From Prevotella sp. (GTDB lineage: Bacteria > Bacteroidota > Bacteroidia > Bacteroidales > Dysgonomonadaceae): a stretch of DNA of 19,786 bases. A program made the position numbers and the translations under genes. The notes below the pieces were generated by a model. The model was not told the origin of the DNA. It searched no databases and saw only the letters and a list, made by a program, of their open reading frames with translations. The stretch spans positions 1-19,786 of the forward strand of contig JAISES010000069.1 of NCBI GenBank assembly GCA_031263965.1, given 5' to 3'. Below, piece by piece: positions 9,539 to 16,556 of the stretch. Each line of letters begins with the position of its first letter. Positions within the stretch are counted from its first letter, which is position 1.

Positions 9539-9555
9539 GATATAAATTTAAACAG
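9537..9555 (+). repeat. 19-base direct repeat, copy 1
   Basis: ATGATATAAATTTAAACAG is identical to 17787-17805 on the same strand. This copy covers the start codon of the heparinase-type lyase (ATG read on the minus strand from 9538) and the gap after the receptor hairpin. Some similarity continues past the identity (TCT then ATTTATA in both). Confidence 0.55.
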
Positions 9556-9583
9556 GCTCTGATATTTATAAAATATTAAAGGA

Positions 9584-9610
9584 GCAGAGAAGTTTTAGAA
9601 GCTTCTCTGC
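9584..9610 (-). terminator. Intercistronic hairpin after the TonB-dependent receptor gene
   Basis: Arms GCAGAGAAG (9584-9592) and CTTCTCTGC (9602-9610) are perfect 9-bp inverted repeats around a 9-base loop. In the direction of operon transcription (minus) the stem begins about 14 bases after the receptor stop codon and is followed by CTCCTTTAATATTTT, a weak U-rich tail. It could be a leaky terminator that lowers expression of the distal genes, or a 3'-end stabilising hairpin after processing. It lies in the only gap over 25 bases inside the operon. Confidence 0.6.
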
Positions 9611-9623
9611 CCTGATGTAATTA

Positions 9624-12548
9624 TTAAAACTTGTAGCTAAAACCTCCTCTACCTGTAAAACCGTTATATTGAAGTTTGTATACACGATCCTTATTGCCAA
9701 AATAAGCATAGCTTTCACTGTTGAGAGCGTTTACAACTTCAACCCAAAATGTCAATCCTTTATATATTTTAACCGATCCGTTCAGGTCCAGTTGCCAACG
9801 GTCGTCTTGCCATATATCACGGTCTGAATTCGAGCCCAAGGCACTGATAAACGATCCCATATAGTTCATCGACGCTTGCAGGGTAAAACGGCCGGTCGAA
9901 TATGCCAACGCCATGTTTGCAGAATTTTCGGCTTGCCCGGGAAGCCTGGTAACACCTCTGTGCTCGTCGGTTGTTGCCTGTGAAAACACGTAAGTATAAT
10001 TGCTTGTAAATACCAGATTTTTCAGGAATGAAGGTAAAAACTTCAGGTTCGAGTTAAGAGTGATTTCGGCTCCAAAAACCTTCGCGGCATCACCATTTTT
10101 TGTTTGAATAACTTGCCATCCGTTGTATTCACTGCCCGGATCATCAAGAATACCTTCGTTCAGATATTGGAAGTTTGAAATATTCTTGTGGAATGCCCCT
10201 AAGGACAATATACCTACGCTAGGCAAATATTGTTCGATGAGGATATCATAATTGTTAGAATAAGCAGCCTTTAATTCCGGATTGCCAATGGTTACCCGCT
10301 GCAAATCCTGTACTACACCCTGTCTGGGAACAAGATCAAGGATGTTAGGGCGTGAATATCCGGTAGTCCACGAAAGACGTAATACTGTATTGTCGGACAT
10401 ATCGGCCTTTAGCTGAAGATTTGGCAATACCTTAGTATAATCCAGCGATTCTTTGACCAGAGTGCTTCTATATGCATTGAACAGGCTTGGATCATCACTT
10501 TGAACAGGAGCATTCGGATCGACATAAGGAGCTATTACATTTGCTTTATATTTTACTTTCGTATGTTCTACGCGTATACCTGCAAGTAACATCACTTTGT
10601 CTATCTGTGTTTTATTCATAATATAACCTGCAAAAACCTTTTCCTGCGCATCGTAATACACGCCATCTCTATTCATGTTCGAGAAGTATTCATTCAGGGT
10701 TATATCACCCGCGTTTGCACGATTGTTCATATATTTTTTGGTCTTGTCAAAACTTGGAGCTATTCCAAAATTAAGATTATTGTTAAGGAATCCCGTGTTC
10801 AATTGTTCTTTATACAATAAGTTGGCAAGATTATTGGCTTCACTGCTTGTAAAAGAATAAGTGTTTGTACCATCAGGAGTTTCTCCTGTATTATCCATGA
10901 ATTTTCCTTTGAATCCAAATGATAAAGTGGAAGCATAATCTTTTATAAAGTAATTTTTCGCGGCATTAGCTCTTACCGTAAAGTTTTTCCCTTCAGTTAT
11001 TTGATTGTTATTCTCTACTATATAGAGATTATATCTGGACATTGCATCCGGAGCATCTGTCCCCATTGCTCCGAAGGGTTCGAAAAGATAGGATGCGTCA
11101 AGGTACTTTGTCGAAATTGAAGGCATTACCCCTACAACTGTTCCGGCAGGAATAGTTACACCATTGACTTTTTTCCCTGCTCTCCATTCCGGCCCTTGAA
11201 AGCCCATCATTTCACTATCATAGTTGCGTTTCGATTTTGTAAAAAACAGGCCTCCGTCTACTTTCCAACTTCCAATAGTAGATTCTCCATCTAAATTGAT
11301 ATTTATATTATTTATCTTTTCATACTGGGTAGATACCTGAGTTATATTACGCATACGTTCCGATCCGACAGACCCATTGTCCATTAAGAAATAGCCATTT
11401 CCATTGTCGCGGAATCTGGTTCTGTTTCTGAATCTTTCGGCATCATCTTTACGCTGGTTATATATCATGCTCAGCGTAAATTTGGTATTGATAGTCGGTG
11501 CTACGTCCAAGGCGACAGTCAATCCATTACGGGTAGTTTTACTTGTTTGTTGACGGTAACGTACATCGGTAGGCATATACTCTTCTTCGGAAACAACATC
11601 GCCGGTACTTTTATTTGTCAATTTATACGGTTCCCAAGCTTCAGCCTCCAGGCGATCGTATCCTTCGTTATTTCTTAAATAACTGAAGTTTGCAGAAATA
11701 CCCAAAACTCCATTCGGATTATTGTCCGAAGAAGCAAAACGCTGTGCATAACCGGCTTTGGCGTTAAAGTTTACCTTTTCGCGAAGAGCGGCATAGCCAC
11801 TGCCAAGATCGATAGAAAACTTTGGAAATAGCGTGCGCGCAGTTCCTGTACGCATATTGATGGCTCCGGCAATAGCATCGCCATCGTTAGATGGAAGTAG
11901 CGTTTTCTGCACCTCCATAGAGGCTAATAAATCGGTAGGTATAACGTCCAGCGATTCGTTTCTTTTTCCTCCTTCCTGGCTACTCATTATCTGTTCGCCG
12001 TTTATATTGATATTGGTAAAGCTGGCCGGCGTCCCACGTAGTTGCACTTCTTTTCCATCAGTAGTGATACCACTCAAACGCTTCAAAGCATCCGCAACAT
12101 TCGGGTCGGGAAATTTGCCCATTTGGTCGGCTGAGATAACTTGCATCATATTATCAGACATTTTCTGTTGGTTCAAAGCCCGTTGTTGTCCGCCGACAAC
12201 AGCCGAAACGACAACACTGCCTAACTGGACAGAGTTTTCTTCCATTACGAAGTTTTTGGCGACAGTCTTTCCCGCCTCAATAGTTATTATTTCCGAAATG
12301 CGTTTAAATCCTAAATAGTTTACTTCAAATTCGACCGATCCGGCAGGAATTCCTTGTAAAACATACTCTCCATTCATGTCCGAAGCCGCTCCGAGAGTGC
12401 TCCCCTTCATCGAAACCGAGGCTCCGGGCAAAGTGTTTCCATCTTTATCCGTAATGGTTCCCCGAAGGTTTCCTTTATTTTGCGCTAATGCGGGCACAGA
12501 GACCAACATTCCGAGCAAAAAAACTAATAAAAACATTGTATTTTTCAT
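9624..12548 (-). CDS. TonB-dependent outer-membrane receptor, SusC-like N-terminus, no SusD partner
   Basis: From the chosen ATG the protein has 974 residues. A signal peptide (1-23, ending VPALAQ) is followed by a carboxypeptidase-regulatory-like beta domain (about 27-105: LRGTITDKDGNTLPGASVSM, GEYVLQGIPAG, VNYLGF). A possible TonB box (VVVSAV) comes before the plug (about 115-235: GKFPDPNVADALKRLSGI, QLRGTPASFTNININGEQ, DAIAGAINMRTG). The rest is a beta-barrel ending in aromatic GGFSYKF. An upstream in-frame ATG at 12587 is rejected: it overlaps nagB and puts 13 residues before an otherwise perfect signal peptide. The protein imports a bulky ligand, presumably the oligosaccharide handled by this operon. 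The plug wording (FPDPNVADALKRLSGI) is more like the receptors of Xanthomonas/Caulobacter type than standard SusC, and there is no SusD gene next to it. The start is 13 bases after nagB. Confidence 0.9.
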   Translation of the reverse strand: MKNTMFLLVFLLGMLVSVPALAQNKGNLRGTITDKDGNTLPGASVSMKGSTLGAASDMNGEYVLQGIPAGSVEFEVNYLGFKRISEIITIEAGKTVAKNFVMEENSVQLGSVVVSAVVGGQQRALNQQKMSDNMMQVISADQMGKFPDPNVADALKRLSGITTDGKEVQLRGTPASFTNININGEQIMSSQEGGKRNESLDVIPTDLLASMEVQKTLLPSNDGDAIAGAINMRTGTARTLFPKFSIDLGSGYAALREKVNFNAKAGYAQRFASSDNNPNGVLGISANFSYLRNNEGYDRLEAEAWEPYKLTNKSTGDVVSEEEYMPTDVRYRQQTSKTTRNGLTVALDVAPTINTKFTLSMIYNQRKDDAERFRNRTRFRDNGNGYFLMDNGSVGSERMRNITQVSTQYEKINNININLDGESTIGSWKVDGGLFFTKSKRNYDSEMMGFQGPEWRAGKKVNGVTIPAGTVVGVMPSISTKYLDASYLFEPFGAMGTDAPDAMSRYNLYIVENNNQITEGKNFTVRANAAKNYFIKDYASTLSFGFKGKFMDNTGETPDGTNTYSFTSSEANNLANLLYKEQLNTGFLNNNLNFGIAPSFDKTKKYMNNRANAGDITLNEYFSNMNRDGVYYDAQEKVFAGYIMNKTQIDKVMLLAGIRVEHTKVKYKANVIAPYVDPNAPVQSDDPSLFNAYRSTLVKESLDYTKVLPNLQLKADMSDNTVLRLSWTTGYSRPNILDLVPRQGVVQDLQRVTIGNPELKAAYSNNYDILIEQYLPSVGILSLGAFHKNISNFQYLNEGILDDPGSEYNGWQVIQTKNGDAAKVFGAEITLNSNLKFLPSFLKNLVFTSNYTYVFSQATTDEHRGVTRLPGQAENSANMALAYSTGRFTLQASMNYMGSFISALGSNSDRDIWQDDRWQLDLNGSVKIYKGLTFWVEVVNALNSESYAYFGNKDRVYKLQYNGFTGRGGFSYKF

Positions 12549-12561
12549 AAAAAACTTGGGA

Positions 12562-13341
12562 TTAAATTTGCAATAAACCAGCTGCATCTTTATCTATAAA
12601 TAGTGTTGCGTCTTTATGTGTTCGAAGTATAGATGCCGGACAAGCTTCCGATATTTGCCCGTAAAGACTATTATGTACTGCCTGAGCTTTACGTTTGCCG
12701 GGTACTACACCGATTACAGTTTTACAAGACATCAAGGCCGGAATAGTTAAAGTAACTGCGACCTCGGGAACTTCACCGATATGAGAAAATTCTCCGTCAT
12801 TTACTTGTTGCTGACGGCTTATCGTGTCTAACGTTGTTTCCCTAACCCATTGTGGATCATCGAAGCGAGCTTCATGCGGGTCATTGAATGCAATGTGCCC
12901 GTTTTCACCTATCCCAAGGCTGACAATGTCAAGAGGGCTTTCCCTTAATAATTTTTCGTAACGGAGACATTCTTCAATGACATTCTTTGCGCCGGGATTT
13001 ATATAATTTATTTTATTGAAATTCTTTTTTGAAAAAATTATATTTTTCAGGAAGTTCCCGAAATTCTGAGGCGCATCACTGCCCAGCCCCATATATTCAT
13101 CCATATGAAAAGCATCGATACGGCTAAAATCAATACATTCATCTTTGTTCAGGGCATCGAAGAAATCTTTCTGGGAGGGGGCTGCTGCATAGATAGCTCT
13201 TATATTTTCTTTTTCACATGACATCATTTGCTGAACTTTTTGTTTGTAAAGTTCGTAAGCGGCAGTACCCATTGCCGACCGGGTTTCGTAAACACACACG
13301 CGTAAGGTATCTACTTTAAATTCTCTAATCACATCAGCCAT
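12562..13341 (-). CDS. NagB-like glucosamine-6-phosphate deaminase/isomerase
   Basis: This 259-residue cytoplasmic protein (no signal peptide) belongs to the NagB/RpiA-type fold. Visible marks are MGTAAYELYKQKV, the FHMDEYMGLG motif (Asp-Glu equivalent to D72-E73 of E. coli NagB), LGIGENGHIAFNDP and VVPGKRKAQAV. NagB converts glucosamine-6-phosphate to fructose-6-phosphate and ammonia. By alignment of the GHIAFN block, E. coli D141, H143 and E148 correspond to N147, H149 and D154. The ring-opening His is kept, while the catalytic-base Asp has become Asn and the Glu has become Asp. Some other NagB-type proteins also have Asn there, so this need not mean loss of activity, but the substrate could be another aminosugar phosphate. 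It lies 2 bases after the previous gene and just before the receptor, tying aminosugar catabolism to this operon. Confidence 0.8.
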   Translation of the reverse strand: MADVIREFKVDTLRVCVYETRSAMGTAAYELYKQKVQQMMSCEKENIRAIYAAAPSQKDFFDALNKDECIDFSRIDAFHMDEYMGLGSDAPQNFGNFLKNIIFSKKNFNKINYINPGAKNVIEECLRYEKLLRESPLDIVSLGIGENGHIAFNDPHEARFDDPQWVRETTLDTISRQQQVNDGEFSHIGEVPEVAVTLTIPALMSCKTVIGVVPGKRKAQAVHNSLYGQISEACPASILRTHKDATLFIDKDAAGLLQI

Positions 13342-13343
13342 TT

Positions 13344-14588
13344 CTATCTGTTATATTTTGATTGATAATATGCAGCAATAAAACGTAGGCCGAATGATGT
13401 GCCTACATCACGGTGTGTCAGCCATACCTGCCCCTTCTTTGTGCGATAACGAGTGTTAACGATTGCTCCCCTGACATTAGGATCGGGATGATCTATAGCA
13501 TAGCGGTTTTTGAGAATCCAGTTAATGCTTTTTTCGTAACATGGAACAAACTCATCATAGCCATATTCAGCCAAACGCAACCACACTATGCCGGCAAAAG
13601 CAACGGCTGACCCGCAAATAGAGCCTTTGTCCGACGGTTTTCCGTCTGTATAGTTAACATAGTAAATAGTTCCATCAGGCTTTTGTGCTTTAGCATATGT
13701 GCGTGCCGTTTTAGCCGCTGCTTCGAGATATTTCCTGTCTTTTGTCAGTTCGTAAGCTTCCAGCAGAGATTCGGCATACCATAGATTGAAACGTGGGTGA
13801 AAAGACGACTCTTCGATATGATTTGGCATATAACGCATCCATATCCCATTTTCGTCTTGTTTGTCAATCAGTGAATTGCATAATAAAATGTGAGCATCGC
13901 GGAATCTCTTGTCTTTCGAAAATCCGTAAGCATCCTTGAATGGAGAACCTTCTGTATTAGGACGGGAGACGTCTTCTAACTTCTGATTTTCTTTGTTTTT
14001 GTAGAACGGGCTGTTTTGAGTAAGTATCTCTCCCGTTTTCAGATCAGCAAGATCGTAACATACGCCTTCTTCGGGATAATACATATTTTCCAACAACCAC
14101 TCAGAAGCCGAAGTAGCTACTTTGGCATATTTCATATCGCCTGTAACCCTTGTCAACTCGAAGATTCCCGGAGTGCCGTCGCTTGTTGTGGCAAAAACAA
14201 TTTGGTCGTTACCTATTTCATCTCCATGAGTTGCCGCAACCATTCCTGCAAACCGTGGGTTATTCTTTATCTCCAGGCTTATCCACCAGTCTCCGGCTTT
14301 GCGCGCCGCGGCTAAAGCTTCCTGATTCTTTGTTACTTTATATGCTTCCAACAAGCCTAGTATAAGTTGCCCTGTATGCCAGGGTTCTTCGTACGGATAC
14401 CATTTTCCTTCGATTATATTATAGTCGCAACGCGACTTTCCTTCTCCATCCGGCAGTACTGTAGTGGCATAAGTTGTACATTCATTCAGCGCCTTTATGA
14501 GCTCATCTTTTGATGGAGCCTTAGCCGGTTGTGCGAACAGTCCGTAACTGGCAAAGAGTAATAGCAGAGAGAATAATTTTGTTTTCAT
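13344..14588 (-). CDS. Unrecognised secreted alpha/alpha-barrel (six-hairpin-like) protein
   Basis: This 414-residue protein has a Sec signal peptide (1-19, ending YGLFA-Q). The mature part is made of repeated helix pairs such as GQLILGLLEAYKVTKNQEAL, WYAESLLEAYELTKDRKYL and AAAKTARTYAKAQKPDG, the pattern of six-hairpin alpha/alpha barrels found in GH88, GH105, lyases and epimerases. I cannot assign it to a family. Candidate active-site residues are in EPWHTG, THGDEIGNDQ, TTSDGTPG, NTEGSPFKD, SFHPRFNLWY and THRDVGTSFG. It lacks the W-x-D-D motif of GH105 seen in the fusion protein of this operon. It sits between the GH28-like gene (24 bases away) and nagB (2 bases away), so a sugar-processing role in the periplasm is likely. 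A uronate hydrolase, lyase, epimerase or binding role are all open. Confidence 0.55.
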   Translation of the reverse strand: MKTKLFSLLLLFASYGLFAQPAKAPSKDELIKALNECTTYATTVLPDGEGKSRCDYNIIEGKWYPYEEPWHTGQLILGLLEAYKVTKNQEALAAARKAGDWWISLEIKNNPRFAGMVAATHGDEIGNDQIVFATTSDGTPGIFELTRVTGDMKYAKVATSASEWLLENMYYPEEGVCYDLADLKTGEILTQNSPFYKNKENQKLEDVSRPNTEGSPFKDAYGFSKDKRFRDAHILLCNSLIDKQDENGIWMRYMPNHIEESSFHPRFNLWYAESLLEAYELTKDRKYLEAAAKTARTYAKAQKPDGTIYYVNYTDGKPSDKGSICGSAVAFAGIVWLRLAEYGYDEFVPCYEKSINWILKNRYAIDHPDPNVRGAIVNTRYRTKKGQVWLTHRDVGTSFGLRFIAAYYQSKYNR

Positions 14589-14612
14589 TCCGGTTGTCCA
14601 TTCAGAGGTTTA

Positions 14613-16037
14613 TTATAGTTCGATTTTAGAGTTTGGCAAAACCATTATTTCAGCAGTATTCTTTACTCCGATTGTACTTATATTGCGGATGCTGCCTCCA
14701 TTTACGTCATCACAGATAATGGTTGGGCGCGAGTCTTCACTCTTTAGTCCGAAAATCACATTATCCACATTTATGTTGTTGACATGCCTTACGTATAAAC
14801 CGTATGAAGGCAGTGTGCCGAACATTGTAGATTCGGGATATAATTCATCCGGCTCCTTGACAACGGTATTACTCATATCTTCAAGTACTCCGCCTATGCA
14901 TACGAAGCGACTGTTGAATAATGAGATCCCGTCTATTTTTCGGTTTGATATACCTGTTATAGAACAACCAACCGGAGAAGAGGCGCAGGCAACTATATTA
15001 TTGATATTGATATTGGAAATAGAGCCTACAGCCGGTTGAGGCGCCTCGCCGTAGTGCTTGCGAGCCCTGTTGCCCAGTCGCACAAACAATGGAACGCGCG
15101 GGCCGTCTATAACTATATTAGATATATTAATGTTTTCCATGATACCTCCATCCACAATTTCGAGGGCAATGCCGCAAATACCTTCAGCAACACCGGTTTT
15201 AGCATCGGTTGCAGCAGATCTGCGCACGATACAATTGCTGATTGTTACATTACGGAATCCGGCTGTGCTTTCGGTTCCAAATTTTATAGCGTTACAGTGA
15301 CTGCTTATGATACAATTGGAGACCAAAATATTTTCGCTGACGCGGTCTGTCGTGCTTTTAAATGTAATTCCATCGTCGTCGGCATCTCCGATTACATTGG
15401 CGACAACAACGTCTTTGCACCCATCAATATCCATCAGGTCGTTATTCTTGTTGGCATGGTTAAACACTTTGATCCCGTCTATTCTTAGGCTTTCGCACCT
15501 TATATACGATTGCATCCACATGGCGGAACTTCTTAACTCAACATTTTTAATCAATATATTTTTACATTCGGCTATCCATAGTAAATAGGGGCGATTGCGG
15601 TAACGATCCGGCTTTGCCTTTGTTGTTACAGGAAAAGCTTCTCCTTGCCCGTCAATAACACCTTCTCCTTCTATCGTGATATTATTTACATTATGAGCAA
15701 TTATGAGGGAATGATAAACCCATGTGTCTCCAAAAAATCTGAATCCAACGGTTGTTTTCGGATAATCGTTCAATTGTGTTGATCCCAATAGCTTCGCATT
15801 CTTCTCAATGACTAATGTCGTTTTGTCCTTTAAAAACAAAGTTCCCGTGATAAAATTTCCGGCCGGAACAATTACCCTTCCGCCATTTCGCGAGCTTTCG
15901 TCTATCGCTTTCTGAATCGCTTGAGTGCAAATTGTTTTATTGTCGGCCTTTGCGCCGAACGAAACAATATTGTAATCTGCTCCATGAGCATAAATGGCAA
16001 AAGAGAAAACCAAAAAGAAGATCTTGATATGCTTCAT
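14613..16037 (-). CDS. GH28-like parallel beta-helix glycosidase
   Basis: From the chosen ATG the protein has 474 residues. A signal peptide (1-20, MKHIKIFFLVFSFAIYAHGA) is followed by a pectate-lyase-type start (YNIVSFGAKADNKTICTQAIQKAI, GGRVIVPAGNFITG) and a parallel beta-helix of N-I-x-I-x-N rungs. GH28 landmarks are present in divergent form: N-N-D200-L-M-D203 for NTDGID, D220-D221-D222-G-I-T-F-K-S for the DD motif, and S-S-H247-C-N-A-I-K252-F-G-T-E-S for the GHG and downstream region. The clear Arg-Ile-Lys motif of polygalacturonases is not obvious. GH28 enzymes hydrolyse galacturonide or rhamnogalacturonan links by inversion. An in-frame ATG at 16118 is rejected because it adds 27 non-signal residues before the signal peptide. 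This is the first gene of the operon, next to the divergent regulator. Substrate uncertain. Confidence 0.7.
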   Translation of the reverse strand: MKHIKIFFLVFSFAIYAHGADYNIVSFGAKADNKTICTQAIQKAIDESSRNGGRVIVPAGNFITGTLFLKDKTTLVIEKNAKLLGSTQLNDYPKTTVGFRFFGDTWVYHSLIIAHNVNNITIEGEGVIDGQGEAFPVTTKAKPDRYRNRPYLLWIAECKNILIKNVELRSSAMWMQSYIRCESLRIDGIKVFNHANKNNDLMDIDGCKDVVVANVIGDADDDGITFKSTTDRVSENILVSNCIISSHCNAIKFGTESTAGFRNVTISNCIVRRSAATDAKTGVAEGICGIALEIVDGGIMENINISNIVIDGPRVPLFVRLGNRARKHYGEAPQPAVGSISNININNIVACASSPVGCSITGISNRKIDGISLFNSRFVCIGGVLEDMSNTVVKEPDELYPESTMFGTLPSYGLYVRHVNNINVDNVIFGLKSEDSRPTIICDDVNGGSIRNISTIGVKNTAEIMVLPNSKIEL

Positions 16038-16278
16038 TTTGAAGATGTATTCGTTGTATGATTGATTTACCATATTTACCGTGTTTATATCTATAAAAAG
16101 ACACGATTTCTTATACATAATATTAAATATCTAATAAACAACAAATTATATATTCGTGTTTTACCGTGCTTTTGCAAATGTATATAATCATTTTTAGATA
16201 GATTGAATTTTGCAATGTGTTGTGCAACATGTTTTATTTCATTATTAAGTACTCAATAAAAATTAATGACGTGTTTAT

Positions 16279-16409
16279 ATGTTCGTTTATCCTGTATAGC
16301 CTTGACTTTCTCTTTTCCGTCATTGCGAGTCTGAAAGGCGAAGCAATCCAGTAGGAAGTAACCGGATTGCTTCGGGTAAACCCTCGCAATGACGGGAGAA
16401 AACGAACAT
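16279..16409. repeat. Interrupted inverted repeat, MITE/REP-like element
   Basis: The outer arms ATGTTCGTTT (16279-16288) and its complement (16400-16409) are perfect 10-bp repeats. Inside, CCGTCATTGCGAG (16317-16329) pairs perfectly with 16383-16395, and CGAAGCAATCC (16339-16349) pairs with 16364-16374. This gives a long, interrupted hairpin with a loop at 16350-16363. The CGTCATTGCGAG...GAAGCAATCC wording is, as I recall, a palindromic repeat seen scattered in many unrelated bacterial genomes. No transposase is present and no clear target-site duplication is visible at the edges, so it would be a non-autonomous element. Confidence 0.75.
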
Positions 16410-16491
16410 TTAAGTAGAACAATCAGATACGACAACAGATATTTTATAGAACTTACAATATATTTGTGTTTGAGTTTATGTTAATAAACAT

Positions 16492-16511
16492 CTCCGTGCG
16501 ATTGCACGGAG
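16492..16511. promoter_or_regulatory. Perfect palindrome, candidate operator of the LacI-type regulator
   Basis: CTCCGTGC (16492-16499) and GCACGGAG (16504-16511) are perfect 8-bp inverted repeats around GATT. The palindrome is centred on the likely -33 element of the downstream regulator promoter. A dimeric repressor bound here would block its own promoter. As RNA it would be a stem-loop followed by TTATTTT, so a small terminator-like role is an alternative. Confidence 0.45.
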
Positions 16512-16532
16512 TTATTTTAATATATATATTTG
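16501..16532 (+). promoter_or_regulatory. Candidate Bacteroidota promoter of the LacI-type gene
   Basis: A -7 box TATATTTG (16525-16532) matches TAnnTTTG exactly. ATTG (16501-16504), close to the -33 consensus TTTG, lies 20 bases upstream. Transcription would start near 16540, about 17 bases before the ATG. A second TATATTTG at 16459-16466 is a possible upstream alternative. Confidence 0.5.
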
Positions 16533-16556
16533 TAAAAAATATGATTCTGCGAAAGT

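Larger units (their letters stand above)
16038..16556. promoter_or_regulatory. Divergent control region between the operon and the LacI-type gene
   Basis: These 519 non-coding bases separate two divergent transcription units, so both promoters must lie here. They contain AT-rich sequence near the operon start, boxes with TTTGCAAA (16171-16178), TTTTGCAA (16208-16215) and TTGTGCAA (16220-16227), the long inverted repeat described separately, and the regulator promoter at the right end. A minus-strand TACATTTG (+ strand 16175-16182) matches the Bacteroidota -7 consensus but lacks a clear -33 box at the usual distance, so the operon promoter is not fixed. No convincing gene is present; short frames here are repeat-derived. 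Confidence 0.6.

Noticed and set aside
12549..12587. Upstream start for the TonB-dependent receptor
   Set aside because: It would overlap nagB and place 13 residues before a complete signal peptide; the ATG at 12548 is better.
15036..15488. Plus-strand 150-codon frame opposite the GH28-like gene
   Set aside because: Shadow of the real gene; composition unlike a protein-coding gene of this organism.
16038..16118. Upstream start for the GH28-like gene
   Set aside because: It adds 27 residues before a clean signal peptide that begins at the ATG read from 16037.
16234..16435. Short minus-strand frames (about 60 codons) upstream of the regulator
   Set aside because: They run through the inverted repeat; the translated wording (such as SNPVTSYWIASPF) is what the repeat itself encodes, with no start signal.
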